Assembly (NCBI RefSeq): GCF_018324685.1
Contig: NZ_AP023354.1
Span: forward strand, 4,340,001 to 4,404,000
DNA from: Actinocatenispora sera
GTDB lineage: Bacteria; Actinomycetota; Actinomycetes; Mycobacteriales; Micromonosporaceae
DNA length: 64,000 bases
Direction of reading: 5' to 3'
Part shown: positions 1 through 8,634 of the stretch, piece by piece
Layout of the letters: each line of letters begins with the position of its first letter
Position numbering within the stretch: position 1 is the first letter of the stretch
Program-made: the position numbers and the translations under genes
Notes under the pieces: model-generated
What the model saw: only the letters and a program-made list of their open reading frames with translations
Told to the model about the DNA's origin: nothing
Databases searched by the model: none

Positions 1-1164
1 CGGCCGCAGCACCAGCGCGTCGTCTGCCCAGCTCGCCTCGTACTCCCGGCCCATCCACCACCAGCGGCCGGTCAGCGGCGCGACCTCCGCCGGCGGCGCG
101 AGGCCGGGCCGCCAGCCGGTGACCGGCTCCGGTTTCGGCTCGGCGTCCAGCACCGTGGTCAGCAGGTCGATGCCGAACTTACCCATGCCCGAACCGAGCA
201 TCGTGTACGCGTTCGCGAACGCCACCACGGCCGTGCGGCTGCGCCGGTGGGCGACCAGCACCGCGAGGTAGCCGGGCATCGAGCCGGTGTGCCCGAGATA
301 GACCCGCTCGCCGCGGCGCCACAGCTCCACGCCGAGCCCGTGGCCGGCGGTCCACGACTCCAGGTCGCTGATGGCGACCGGCACGGTCATCTCGGCTCCG
401 GTCGAGGCGGACAGGATCGCGCCGCCCGCCGTCGCCGGGTCGGCCAGGAACCCGGCCCACCGGGCGAGGTCGGTCACCGTGCTCCACAGCTGGCCGGCCG
501 GCGCCATCGCGCCGGCGTCGTGCCGCGGCTCCTCGCGCAGCACGCCGTCCCAGGGATGCACCACGTACCCGCGGGCGAACGGCTCGGTCGCCTGGTAGCT
601 GGTGCGCGTCATGCCCAGCGGCGTCAACAGCTGCTCGCGCACCAGCTGCCACCACGGCCGCCCGGTGGCCCGCTCCAGCAGCGCGCCGAGCAGCCCGTAC
701 GCGAGGTTCGAGTAGTGGTAGCCGGCGAACGGCGGCCGAGCCAGCTTGCCGGTGTGCAGGCCGGCCAGCAGCGCGTCCACGTCGCCGCCGGCGGAGCGCT
801 CCCACCACTCGCCGTCCGGCTCGCGCTGCAGCCCGGACACGTGCCCGAGCAGCTGGCGCACGGTGAGCGGGCCGACCGGCGTACCGGGCAGGTGGCGCTC
901 CAGCGGGTCGTCGAGTGCGAGCCCGCCCGCGTCGCGCAGCCGCAACACCAGCGTGGCGGTCAGCGTCTTGGAGATCGACCCGATCCGGTACTGGGTGTCC
1001 GCGGTCGGCGTGGGCGTCTCGCCGGCGGCGGCAACGTGCACCAGTGCGCCGTCCCGCACGACGCCGGCGATCAGCGACGGCACCCGGCCGGCGGCCTGCG
1101 CCGCGGTGACGGCGGCGTCGACCTGCGCGACGGTACCGGGGCGGATGTTCGGGTCGACAGCCAC
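1..1164 (-). CDS. Serine hydrolase, beta-lactamase/PBP-like (class C fold), 3' end cut by window
   Basis: The reverse-strand reading frame from a GTG at 1164 is open to the window edge. An AGGAGG ribosome site lies about 5 bases upstream. The protein shows the three signatures of the class C beta-lactamase/D-Ala-D-Ala peptidase family: SISK (SxxK nucleophile motif, near residue 47), YSN (YxN motif) and HTG in place of the KTG box. There is no obvious signal peptide, so it is probably a cytoplasmic esterase or peptidase rather than a resistance enzyme. The substrate cannot be told. At least 388 residues are present and the C-terminus is missing. It is divergent from the NfeD gene. Confidence 0.85.
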   Translation of the reverse strand, partial: MAVDPNIRPGTVAQVDAAVTAAQAAGRVPSLIAGVVRDGALVHVAAAGETPTPTADTQYRIGSISKTLTATLVLRLRDAGGLALDDPLERHLPGTPVGPLTVRQLLGHVSGLQREPDGEWWERSAGGDVDALLAGLHTGKLARPPFAGYHYSNLAYGLLGALLERATGRPWWQLVREQLLTPLGMTRTSYQATEPFARGYVVHPWDGVLREEPRHDAGAMAPAGQLWSTVTDLARWAGFLADPATAGGAILSASTGAEMTVPVAISDLESWTAGHGLGVELWRRGERVYLGHTGSMPGYLAVLVAHRRSRTAVVAFANAYTMLGSGMGKFGIDLLTTVLDAEPKPEPVTGWRPGLAPPAEVAPLTGRWWWMGREYEASWADDALVLRP

Positions 1165-1304
1165 GCAATCCTCCTGTATGGGGCATGATCAACGGCGGGC
1201 GGGCGGACGTTATCACGGTCGAGAACGGCACGATCGGCCAACGGTTACCGGTTCGCGGCGGGCCGAAGGTGTCATCAGGTGCGTGGGCATGTCACGATCG
1301 ACTT

Positions 1305-1745
1305 GTGGCGGCGATCATATGGTTGGCACTCGGTGTGGTCTTGGCCGTCGCCGAGGCCTTTTCTCTGAGCTTCGTGGCGATCATGGTGGCCGCGGGCGCC
1401 TTCGCGGCGGCCGCGGCGGCCGCGCTCGGTGCGCCGGTGTGGGTGCAGGGCCTGGTGTTCGCCCTGGTCACGGCGGCGACCCTGGCGGCGGTGCGACCGA
1501 TGATCGTCCGCTTCCAGCGCTCCTCGGCGGAGCGCTCGGACCACGAGCCGATGGGGGTGGCGGCGCTGGAGGGCGCCGATGCGATGGTGCTCGAGAGCGT
1601 CGACGAGCACCACGGCCTGGTCCGGATCCAGGGCGAGGAGTGGACCGCCCGGTCGTTCGACGCGACGCAGACATTCGAACCCGGTGAGCGGGTGCAGATC
1701 ATCAAGATCAAGGGCGCCACCGCCCTGGTGTGGAGGATGCCGTAA
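1305..1745 (+). CDS. NfeD-like membrane protein
   Basis: A 146-residue protein starting at GTG 1305; an in-frame ATG at 1185 would add 40 polar residues with no likeness to the family. Two hydrophobic segments (roughly residues 3-25 and 30-55) are followed by a soluble beta-rich C-terminal domain ending in VQIIKIKGATALVW, as in the OB-fold domain of NfeD proteins. NfeD partners are typically encoded beside SPFH/stomatin genes, and here the stop TAA shares its last base with the ATG of the SPFH gene (TAATG). This implies translational coupling and a joint role in membrane organisation. Family call is firm; exact function is inferred. Confidence 0.85.
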   Translation: MAAIIWLALGVVLAVAEAFSLSFVAIMVAAGAFAAAAAAALGAPVWVQGLVFALVTAATLAAVRPMIVRFQRSSAERSDHEPMGVAALEGADAMVLESVDEHHGLVRIQGEEWTARSFDATQTFEPGERVQIIKIKGATALVWRMP

Positions 1746-3067
1746 TGGACGCGGTGCTCGGCGTCATCGTCGCCATCATCGTGCTGATCGTGCTGATCGT
1801 GCTGATCCGTTCGGTGCGGATCGTGCCGCAGCAACAGGCATACATCGTGGAGCGACTCGGTAAGTACCTGAAGACGTTGGGGCCGGGCCTGAACCTGCTC
1901 GCGCCGTTCGTCGACCGGGTGCGGACCAAGGTCGATCTGCGCGAGCAGGTGGTGAGTTTCCCGCCGCAGCCGGTGATCACCTCCGACAACCTGGTCGTGT
2001 CGATCGACACGGTGCTCTACTTCCAGATCACCGACCCGGCCCGCGCCACCTACGAGATCGCGAACTTCCTGCAGGGCATCGAGCAGCTGACCGTCACGAC
2101 GTTGCGTAACGTGATCGGCTCGATGGACCTGGAGCGCACCCTGACCAGCCGGGACGACATCAACCGGCAGCTGCGCGGGGTGCTCGACGAGGCCACCGGC
2201 AAGTGGGGGATCCGGGTCAACCGGGTCGAGATCAAGGCGATCGAGCCGCCGCCGAGCATCCGTGACTCGATGGAGAAGCAGATGCGCGCCGAGCGGGACC
2301 GCCGGGCGGCGATCCTGACGGCCGAGGGGCACAAGCAGTCGCAGATCCTGACCGCCGAGGGCGAGAAGCAGTCGGCGATCCTGCGGGCCCAGGGTGACCG
2401 GGAGTCCCGGGTGCTGCAGGCCGAGGGCCAGGCGAAGGCGATCCGCCAGGTCGCCGACGCGATCCACCGGGCCAACCCGGACCAGAAGCTGCTCGCCTAC
2501 CAGTACCTGCAGACGCTCCCGCAGATCGCGGCCGGCCAGTCGAACAAGATCTGGGTGATCCCGGCCGAGCTGACCAAGGCGTTGGAGGGCTTCGGCGGCG
2601 CGTTCGGCAAGATGATGGGCAGCGACGGCATCGAGTCCAGCGCCGAGTACGTGCCGGACGACGAGGTCGCCGGCTTCGCGCCCGAGGCCGAGGCCGAGGC
2701 GGAGAAGGCGGCGCAGGCCGCCGCGGAGGCCGCAACGGAGGCGTCGGCGGAGGTCAGCGGGCCCGATCAGGGCGTCAAGAGCGAGCAGCCGGCGCTGCCG
2801 GCCGCACCGGTGCCAGCCTCCAGGCTGACCGACCCGGCGCCGGCAAGCGAGCCGGCTCCGGCTCCGGCGACTCCGCCGGGGCAGGCCACGCCGCCGGCTC
2901 CGTCGGCGCAGGCGACGCCGCCAGCTGCACCGCAGCAGCCGGCACCGCCGGCTTCGTCGGGCCCGGTGCCGCCGGCGGCACCGCAGCAGCCGGTGACCGG
3001 CCAGACCCCGCCGCCGGCAGCCGGGGTGTACCGCTCGTCCGGCCAGCCTCCGACGGCCGGACAGTAA
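1745..3067 (+). CDS. SPFH/Band 7 (stomatin-like) membrane scaffold protein
   Basis: A 440-residue protein. A single N-terminal hydrophobic helix (about residues 3-21) precedes the Band 7 domain, with the hallmark start QQQAYIVERLGKYLKTLGPG. After it comes a charged helical stretch with repeats of ILTAEGEKQS type (about residues 185-235), which forms a coiled coil in flotillin/QmcA-like proteins. The last ~120 residues are a low-complexity Ala/Pro/Gln tail, longer than in most relatives and of unknown use. ATG 1745 is preferred over the upstream in-frame ATG at 1730 because it overlaps the nfeD stop. The NfeD-SPFH pair probably forms an oligomeric membrane microdomain scaffold. Confidence 0.9.
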   Translation: MDAVLGVIVAIIVLIVLIVLIRSVRIVPQQQAYIVERLGKYLKTLGPGLNLLAPFVDRVRTKVDLREQVVSFPPQPVITSDNLVVSIDTVLYFQITDPARATYEIANFLQGIEQLTVTTLRNVIGSMDLERTLTSRDDINRQLRGVLDEATGKWGIRVNRVEIKAIEPPPSIRDSMEKQMRAERDRRAAILTAEGHKQSQILTAEGEKQSAILRAQGDRESRVLQAEGQAKAIRQVADAIHRANPDQKLLAYQYLQTLPQIAAGQSNKIWVIPAELTKALEGFGGAFGKMMGSDGIESSAEYVPDDEVAGFAPEAEAEAEKAAQAAAEAATEASAEVSGPDQGVKSEQPALPAAPVPASRLTDPAPASEPAPAPATPPGQATPPAPSAQATPPAAPQQPAPPASSGPVPPAAPQQPVTGQTPPPAAGVYRSSGQPPTAGQ

Positions 3068-3110
3068 CTCCCTCGTCGGTGCGCCGGATGCGGTGCGGTT
3101 GAATCGTCGC

Positions 3111-3947
3111 GTGGCATACGCGCAACCGCCCGCTCCGGCGCCCGGCGACAGCGCCGTCGGCGACGCCGCCGACGCGCGACTCGACGACTACCGCGAACTG
3201 ACCGACGTCGCGCTGCGCACCCGGTACGAGCCGCCGCACGGGCTGTTCATCGCCGAGGGCGAGGTCGTGCTGCGCCGCGCGCTGCGGGCCGGCTACCGGC
3301 CCAGGTCGATCCTGGTCGACACCAAGCGGTACGGGCAGGTCGCCGACCTCGCTGCGACCCTCGACTCGCCGGTGTACACCGCGGGGCAGGACGTGCTCGA
3401 GGCGGTCACCGGTTTCCACGTGCACCGGGGCGTGCTCGCCTCGTTCCACCGCCGGCCGCTGCCGCCGGCCGAGCAGGTGCTCGCCGGCGCGCGCCGGGTG
3501 CTGATCCTCGAGGACGTCAACAACCACACCAACGTCGGAGCGGTCTTCCGCGGCGCCGCCGGCCTCGGCCTGGACGCGGTACTGCTCTCGCCGTCCTGCG
3601 CCGATCCGCTCTACCGGCGCAGCGTGCGGGTGAGCATGGGCGAGGTGTTCGCCGTCCCGTACGCGCGCCTGACGCCCTGGCCCACCGGCCTCGCGGCGGT
3701 GCGGGCGGCCGGGTTCACCGTCCTCGCCCTGACGCCGGCGCCGGACGCGGTCCGCCTGCAGGACCTGACCGAAGGGCAGCGCCGCCGGCCCGCCCTGCTG
3801 TTCGGTGCGGAGGGCCCGGGGCTGTCCGGTGCCGCGCTGTCGGCCAGTGACGTGCGGGTGCGCATTCCGATGCGCGGTGGGGTCGATTCGCTCAACGTGG
3901 CCGCGTCGGCCGCGGTCGCCTGCTGGGAGCTGTGCCGCACCGACTGA
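3111..3947 (+). CDS. TrmH/SpoU-family RNA 2'-O-methyltransferase
   Basis: The protein transfers a methyl group from SAM to a ribose 2'-OH in tRNA or rRNA. It has an N-terminal substrate-binding region (residues ~20-110) and a SPOUT C-terminal domain. Motif 1 is a variant, EDVNNHTNVGAVFRGAAGLG; motif 2 is LLFGAEGPGLS; motif 3 is IPMRGGVDSLNVAASAAV, which builds the knotted SAM site. At 278 residues it is of normal length. The start is uncertain: GTG 3111 (MAYAQPP...) is chosen, while GTG 3093 would add six residues; neither has a good ribosome site. The target nucleotide cannot be told from sequence. Confidence 0.88.
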   Translation: MAYAQPPAPAPGDSAVGDAADARLDDYRELTDVALRTRYEPPHGLFIAEGEVVLRRALRAGYRPRSILVDTKRYGQVADLAATLDSPVYTAGQDVLEAVTGFHVHRGVLASFHRRPLPPAEQVLAGARRVLILEDVNNHTNVGAVFRGAAGLGLDAVLLSPSCADPLYRRSVRVSMGEVFAVPYARLTPWPTGLAAVRAAGFTVLALTPAPDAVRLQDLTEGQRRRPALLFGAEGPGLSGAALSASDVRVRIPMRGGVDSLNVAASAAVACWELCRTD

Positions 3948-4084
3948 CCGGCGCGGGGACCCGCCGACGTTGACTCGTGTCGGTCCGACCACTGCGGCCG
4001 CCGCATATGTACGTTCAGGCCGGATCGTGCACGTCGCGCGCAGTCCTTGCCAACGTCTGATCGAAAAGCGTTACGTTCGAGCAC

Positions 4085-4112
4085 TTGACATCATGAGATC
4101 GTAGATAAGAAT
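4085..4112 (+). promoter_or_regulatory. Candidate sigma-70-type promoter
   Basis: A perfect TTGACA (4085-4090) is followed 16 bases later by AAGAAT (4107-4112), four of six matches to the -10 consensus, in an unusually AT-rich patch. If used, the ngc-like operon would have a leader of nearly 600 bases. No start-site data; a promoter closer to the gene is also possible. Confidence 0.3.
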
Positions 4113-4377
4113 CGTCACAGTCCCGGCTCGGCGAACTGCTGGACACCGCGGTTCGCTCACCCCCCGTCGGGCGTGAACCGATGACGACATCGGTGGGAGG
4201 TGCTGGGTGAGGGTCGACGGTGCGGCCGTTGCGACGGCGGTCCGGTCCGCAGCGGTCCGGCGGATCGCCACGCGGCGCCGGTCTGCCGGGTGCCCAGCCC
4301 GCCCGCTCGTGGTCGGGCCGGGCACGGTTGCGCGGTCGCGGCGTCGTCGCGGGCCGGGGATCACCTCTGCGCAGGAC

Positions 4378-4410
4378 GCCGTTCGGACACAGTCGTGGCG
4401 TCCGAACGGC
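4378..4410. repeat. Perfect 11-bp inverted repeat in the ngc leader
   Basis: The arms are GCCGTTCGGAC (4378-4388) and GTCCGAACGGC (4400-4410), with an 11-base spacer. It can form a stable hairpin in the leader RNA, or serve as a binding site for a dimeric regulator. No T-run follows, so it is not a classic intrinsic terminator. Confidence 0.55.
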
Positions 4411-4553
4411 CATCGTTTCACCGATCTCACCGATCGCGTGCCGGACAACGGCATGCTGGCCGAAACTCCCCGGCCGGTGCTGCCCGGCTGCGGTGCGAAC
4501 GAAGCCAACTCTTCGCGCGTCGCGGCGTTGCCTGGGCGGTCGATTGTTGCCGA

Positions 4554-4568
4554 AGTGGTACAACGACT
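4554..4568. promoter_or_regulatory. Possible DasR-like dyad (weak)
   Basis: AGTGGT and ACGACT flank ACA, giving five of six paired positions. Half-site AGTGGT matches the DasR 'dre' half-site known from streptomycete GlcNAc/chitin genes, and the downstream genes are an NgcEFG-like importer. The centre differs from the usual CTAG and spacing is one base short, so this is only suggestive. Confidence 0.22.
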
Positions 4569-4706
4569 GCTCCGTGCCGGGGCGCAACCCCCGGTGTACC
4601 TTTCCGCCAATGTCCCCGGTGGGGAACCAGCACAACCGAATCCTTGAACAGCGGCATGCCGGCAGGATCCGGTGTGCCGCCTGAGCCAGCGAAGGCGAGG
4701 ACCATC

Positions 4707-6152
4707 ATGAGTCCCGTTTCCGACGGAAGGTCGCCTGAGACCATGGACGAGAACACCAAGCCGGTCAGTCGCCGGCGGCTGCTGCAGGGTTCGCTGGCCG
4801 TGGCCGCTGCCGCGCCACTCGGCGCGGCACTGGCTGGCTGCGCCGGGGGCGGTGGCGGCGGAGACAAGGCCAAGACCGGGAAGAAGACGTCGACCAACCC
4901 GTTCGGCGTGGCCAAGGGTTCCACGATCGACGCGGTCATCTTCAACGGCGGCTACGGCTACGACTACGTGACCTTCGCGGCCAAGGAAGCCGACAAGAAG
5001 CAGGGCACGAACTCGAAGGTGAAGCCGTCGACGAAGATCGCCCAGCAGCTGCAGCCGCGCTTCGCCGGCGGCAACCCGCCGGACCTGATCGACAACTCGG
5101 GTGCCAACGCAATCGGTTTCAGCACGATTCTCAAGAGCCTGTCGGAGCTCGACGACGTCTTCGAGGCCAACAACTACGAGGGCACGAAGATCGCCGACAC
5201 CGTGTACCCGCACGTGAAGGACCCGGGGACGTTCAGCGGCAAGTTCGTGGCGATGAACTACGCGATGACCGTGTACGGCATCTGGTACTCGGGCTCGCTG
5301 TTCTCCGCCAACGGTTGGACCCCGCCGAAGACCTGGGACGAGGCGATCGACCTGGGCGCCAAGGCGAAGAAGAAGGGCAAGTACCTCTTCGTCTGGGGCA
5401 AGGAGGCCGCGACCTACTACCAGACGCTCGCGGTCGACTCCGCCATCAAGGAGGGTGGCCCGGACGTCCGTCTGGCGCTGGAGAACCTGAAGCCGAAGTG
5501 CTGGTCGAACCCGAACATCCAGAAGGTGTTCCAGGCGCTGGAGACCTGCGTCAAGAAGGGCTACTTCATCCCCGGCGGCGCCGGCACCCAGTTCACCAAG
5601 GCGCAGGCCAAGTGGAGCAACGACCAGCAGGCGATCCTCTACCCGTCCGGTGGCTGGATCGAGAACGAGATGAAGGACGCCACCAAGTCCGGCTTCCAGA
5701 TGAAGGGCATCCCGGAGTTCACGGTCACCAGTAACTCGCAGATGCCGTACGAGACGATCCGCAGCGCCGCGGGTGAGCCGTACATCGTGCCGAGCACCGG
5801 CAAGAACCCCGCCGGCGGCAAGGAGATCATGCGGGCGATGCTGTCGAAGGACGCGGCGACCAACTTCAGCAAGACCCGGCTCGCCCCGACCATCGTCAAG
5901 GGCCTGGTCCCGGCGGACGGCTTCGGCTCGACCGCGCTGCAGTCGCAGACCCAGATGCTGGACAAGGCCGGATCGAACGTCTTCAACTACCAGTTCGTCG
6001 ATTTCTACGGCATGAACCCCGACCAGCTGGTGCCGTGGAACTCGTTCCTGTCCGGCAAGATCGACGCCGCCGGGCTGACCACCGCGCTGCAGAAGATCAC
6101 CGACAAGATCGCCAACGACAGCTCGATCAAGAAGAACAAGGTCTCTTCGTGA
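4707..6152 (+). CDS. ngcE: ABC sugar-binding lipoprotein, NgcE-like (GlcNAc/chitobiose)
   Basis: A 481-residue solute-binding protein. The N-terminus has a twin-arginine-like RRRLLQG followed by a hydrophobic stretch and the lipobox LAGC (Cys near residue 48), so it is exported and lipid-anchored. After a Gly/Lys linker, the stretch KTSTNPFGV and the body resemble NgcE, the N-acetylglucosamine/N,N'-diacetylchitobiose-binding protein of Streptomyces. That likeness rests on my memory of the family. It feeds sugar to the two permeases that follow; its TGA overlaps the GTG of the next gene. ATG 4707 is used; ATG 4743 is an alternative start. No ATPase gene is nearby. Confidence 0.75.
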   Translation: MSPVSDGRSPETMDENTKPVSRRRLLQGSLAVAAAAPLGAALAGCAGGGGGGDKAKTGKKTSTNPFGVAKGSTIDAVIFNGGYGYDYVTFAAKEADKKQGTNSKVKPSTKIAQQLQPRFAGGNPPDLIDNSGANAIGFSTILKSLSELDDVFEANNYEGTKIADTVYPHVKDPGTFSGKFVAMNYAMTVYGIWYSGSLFSANGWTPPKTWDEAIDLGAKAKKKGKYLFVWGKEAATYYQTLAVDSAIKEGGPDVRLALENLKPKCWSNPNIQKVFQALETCVKKGYFIPGGAGTQFTKAQAKWSNDQQAILYPSGGWIENEMKDATKSGFQMKGIPEFTVTSNSQMPYETIRSAAGEPYIVPSTGKNPAGGKEIMRAMLSKDAATNFSKTRLAPTIVKGLVPADGFGSTALQSQTQMLDKAGSNVFNYQFVDFYGMNPDQLVPWNSFLSGKIDAAGLTTALQKITDKIANDSSIKKNKVSS

Positions 6153-7147
6153 GTTCAACCGTTTCGACCACCTCGACCGGCCGGCCTGCCCGGCCGGCCG
6201 GCCGGGGGCGCCGGCGGCGACTCACCTTCGACCGGGTGAGCTTCTTCGCGGTGTTCCTCGGCGTGCCGCTGATCATCTTCCTGGTGTTCGTCGTGTCGCC
6301 GTTCGTGCAGGCGATCTACTACTCGCTGACCGACTGGGGCGGCTTCAGCGCGACGATGAACTTCATCGGGATCGACAACTACGTGAAGTTGTTCCAGGAC
6401 GACACGTTCCTGAAGTCGATGCGCAACAGCATCATCCTCGGCCTGGTCGTGCCGTTCGTGACGATCGTGCTCGCCCTCGCGCTGGCCACGGTGGTCACGG
6501 TCGGCGGCAGCGGTACCGGTGCGGTGCGCGGCCTGACGAAGTCGAACCTCTACCGCGTGGTCTCGTTCTTCCCGTACGCGGTTCCCGCCATCGTCATCGG
6601 CATCATCTGGGCCCAGATCTACGACCCGGGCAGCGGCATCCTGAACGCCGTGCTGACCCACCTCGGGTTCGACAGCGCGAAGAACTACGCCTGGCTCGGT
6701 GACTCGCGGACCGCGATGGCGGCGACGATCTTCGTGATCGTGTGGAGCTTCGTCGGGTTCTACATGGTGCTGTTCATCGCCGGCATCCGCGGTATCGACC
6801 CGGAAATCTTCGAGTCCGCCCGGCTCGACGGCGCCAGCCGGGTGCGCACGGCGGTGTCGATCGTCGTCCCGCTGATCCGGGACAACATCCAGACCGCCTA
6901 CATCTACGTCGGCATCGCGGCGCTCGACTCGTTCGTCTACATGGCCGCGTTGAACCCCGACGGCGGCCCGCAGAACTCCACCCTGGTGATGTCCCAGGAC
7001 CTGTACACGACGGCCTTCACGAAGGGCCAGTTCGGGTACGCCACCGCGATGGGCGTCATGCTCGCCGTCGTGACACTGGTGTTCGCGGCGGTGGTGTTCG
7101 TGGTCAACGCCGTGACCGGCGGACGCGAGAAGGGGGGACGGCGATGA
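6149..7147 (+). CDS. ngcF: ABC sugar permease, NgcF-like (MalF type)
   Basis: A 332-residue integral membrane permease beginning at GTG 6149, which overlaps the stop of the binding protein (GTGA). A basic, Ser/Thr-rich N-terminus (about 30 residues) precedes six predicted membrane helices. The EAA-loop signature is seen as ESARLDGASRVRTAVSIVVP (about residues 224-243), the contact site for the ATPase. It belongs to the MalF half of carbohydrate uptake type 1 importers. The gene order (binding protein, F-type, G-type, no ATPase) matches ngcEFG in actinomycetes, where a shared MsiK ATPase is known to drive such systems. Confidence 0.82.
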   Translation: MSSTVSTTSTGRPARPAGRGRRRRLTFDRVSFFAVFLGVPLIIFLVFVVSPFVQAIYYSLTDWGGFSATMNFIGIDNYVKLFQDDTFLKSMRNSIILGLVVPFVTIVLALALATVVTVGGSGTGAVRGLTKSNLYRVVSFFPYAVPAIVIGIIWAQIYDPGSGILNAVLTHLGFDSAKNYAWLGDSRTAMAATIFVIVWSFVGFYMVLFIAGIRGIDPEIFESARLDGASRVRTAVSIVVPLIRDNIQTAYIYVGIAALDSFVYMAALNPDGGPQNSTLVMSQDLYTTAFTKGQFGYATAMGVMLAVVTLVFAAVVFVVNAVTGGREKGGRR

Positions 7148-8037
7148 CCCAGACCGCTGTCACCGAGCCGACCGACACGCCGAGGTCCACCGGCCGGCCG
7201 CGCCGCCGCAGCAACGACCGTTCGGTCGGGTTCGACGTGGTCGCGCACATCATCCTGATCCTGTGGTCGCTGCTGGTCGTGCTGCCGCTGTTGTGGGTGT
7301 TCGTCTCCTCGTTCAAGACGACCAAGGAGGCGCTCGGCAACCCGCTCACCTGGCCGCACAGCCTGCACTGGCAGAACTACGCGAACGCGTGGAACGAGTC
7401 CGGGGTCGGCCCGGCGTTCATCAACACCATCATCGTGGTCGGCTTCTCGCTGGTCATCGTGATGGTGCTGGGCGCGATGTGCTCGTACGTGCTGGCCCGG
7501 TTCAAGTTCTTCGGCAACCGGGCCATCTACTACCTGATGCTCGCGGGATTGACGTTCCCGATCTTCCTGGCGATCGTGCCGCTGTTCTCGATCCTGAAGA
7601 ACCTCAGCCTGTTGAACACGCTGACCGGCCTGATCGTCACGTACGTGGCGTTCGCACTGCCGTTCACGGTGTTCTTCCTGCACGCCTTCTTCAAGCGGCT
7701 GCCGTTCGACGTGTACGAGGCGGCCCAGGTCGACGGCGCGGGGGAGTGGCGCACGTTCTTCCAGGTGATGTTGCCGATGGCCCGGCCCGGCCTGGCCTCG
7801 GTGGCGATCTTCAACTTCCTCGGCCTGTGGAACCAGTTCCTGCTGCCGACGGTGTTGAAGCCGGACGACTCGGTGCTGACCCAGGCGATGTCGCAGTTCC
7901 AGTCGCAGGCCGGGTACGCGGTGGACTTCGGCGCGCTGTTCGCCGCCGTGGTGATCACCGTGGCTCCGGTGCTGGTGGTGTACATCATCTTCCAGCGTCA
8001 GCTGCGCGGCTCGGTGGTTGCCGGCGCGGTGAAGTAG
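7144..8037 (+). CDS. ngcG: ABC sugar permease, NgcG-like (MalG type)
   Basis: A 297-residue permease with six membrane helices and the EAA loop EAAQVDGAGEWRTFFQVMLP (about residues 193-212). The ATG overlaps the stop of the preceding permease (ATGA), so the three genes are coupled. MalG-type partner completing the importer. A 14-bp perfect hairpin 11 bases after the stop closes the operon. No hydrolase or kinase gene for the imported sugar is attached. Confidence 0.82.
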   Translation: MTQTAVTEPTDTPRSTGRPRRRSNDRSVGFDVVAHIILILWSLLVVLPLLWVFVSSFKTTKEALGNPLTWPHSLHWQNYANAWNESGVGPAFINTIIVVGFSLVIVMVLGAMCSYVLARFKFFGNRAIYYLMLAGLTFPIFLAIVPLFSILKNLSLLNTLTGLIVTYVAFALPFTVFFLHAFFKRLPFDVYEAAQVDGAGEWRTFFQVMLPMARPGLASVAIFNFLGLWNQFLLPTVLKPDDSVLTQAMSQFQSQAGYAVDFGALFAAVVITVAPVLVVYIIFQRQLRGSVVAGAVK

Positions 8038-8048
8038 CACCGGACAGC

Positions 8049-8079
8049 GCGGCGCCCCGGCCGACGGCCGGGGCGCCGC
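8049..8079 (+). terminator. Strong hairpin ending the ngc-like operon
   Basis: Perfect 14-bp arms, GCGGCGCCCCGGCC and its complement, flank a GAC loop. It sits 11 bases after the permease stop and just ahead of the convergent small gene, so it may work on both strands. There is no T-tract, as is common in high-GC actinomycetes. Confidence 0.75.
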
Positions 8080-8096
8080 GACATGTCCCGCTTGGC

Positions 8097-8333
8097 TCAG
8101 CGCACCGCCGGGCCGGTGGCGGCCAGGTACTCGCTGATCCGGCCGAGCAGCCCCTCGGCCTCGGCGAGCAGGTCGCCGCTGGGCCGGCCGGCCCAACGCA
8201 CGCGCTCGCGCAGCGCGAACAGGTCCCGCCGCAGCTGGGCGGAGCAGGAGTGCTCGGCCCCGCACGGAAGGTTCTCCACCGCGTCGGTCACCCGCGACAG
8301 GACGCTCCTCAGGTCCGGCGACGTCGTCATCAT
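8097..8333 (-). CDS. Small hypothetical protein (78 aa)
   Basis: A reverse-strand gene with a GAGGGG ribosome site 7 bases before ATG 8333. The product is mostly helical and charged, with two cysteines spaced CGAEHSC, and has no membrane segment or family I recognise. Cys-x5-Cys could bind a metal or form a disulfide. It converges on the ngc-like operon and is separated from it by the hairpin at 8049-8079. It is a plausible real gene on codon bias and ribosome site; function unknown. Confidence 0.6.
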   Translation of the reverse strand: MMTTSPDLRSVLSRVTDAVENLPCGAEHSCSAQLRRDLFALRERVRWAGRPSGDLLAEAEGLLGRISEYLAATGPAVR

Positions 8334-8634
8334 CGCTTACCCCTCGTGCTCGTCCGATACACGATCAGTATGCTTCGCGCTCGGTTGACACGCGCGACTT
8401 CGTGGAATTCATCAGCATTCATCCGGCAGCCCGCGCGGTGAACCGGACGGGAAATGCCAGTACGTCAACACGGTGCGTGACGATCGGTTGCTGGCACGGA
8501 ACGGGGAGGGCGGCACTGGAGAGCGGGACCTATCGTGGTGCACGGCGCGGCGCGAACCGGCCGCCAACATAGGTGATGCAACAGGCCTGGTGGGGTGCAC
8601 GGCCCCGGTGGGGCCGAGTCTAGGGGGAAGCGGA
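8334..8634. other. Intergenic region between divergent genes
   Basis: About 300 bases between the small reverse gene and the Ca-binding-repeat protein. A TTGACA lies at 8385-8390 on the forward strand, with only a weak TTCATC 17 bases on. The reverse strand has a possible extended -10 (ATACTGAT) near 8360-8375. Nothing firm beyond likely promoters for both neighbours. Confidence 0.35.

Larger units (their letters stand above)
3948..4706 (+). other. Long intergenic leader upstream of the ngc-like operon
   Basis: This 759-base stretch lies between the RNA methyltransferase and the binding-protein gene. Open frames in it (for example 4207-4647) are Arg/Ala-rich with no family likeness and are taken as chance ORFs of high-GC DNA. 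It holds a candidate promoter (4085-4112), a perfect inverted repeat (4378-4410) and a possible DasR-like dyad (4554-4568), listed separately. The AT-richer patch at 4060-4125 stands out from its surroundings. Confidence 0.5.

Noticed and set aside
4207-4647. A 146-residue forward frame in the ngc leader
   Set aside because: Arg/Ala-rich, no ribosome site, no family likeness; typical chance frame in high-GC DNA.
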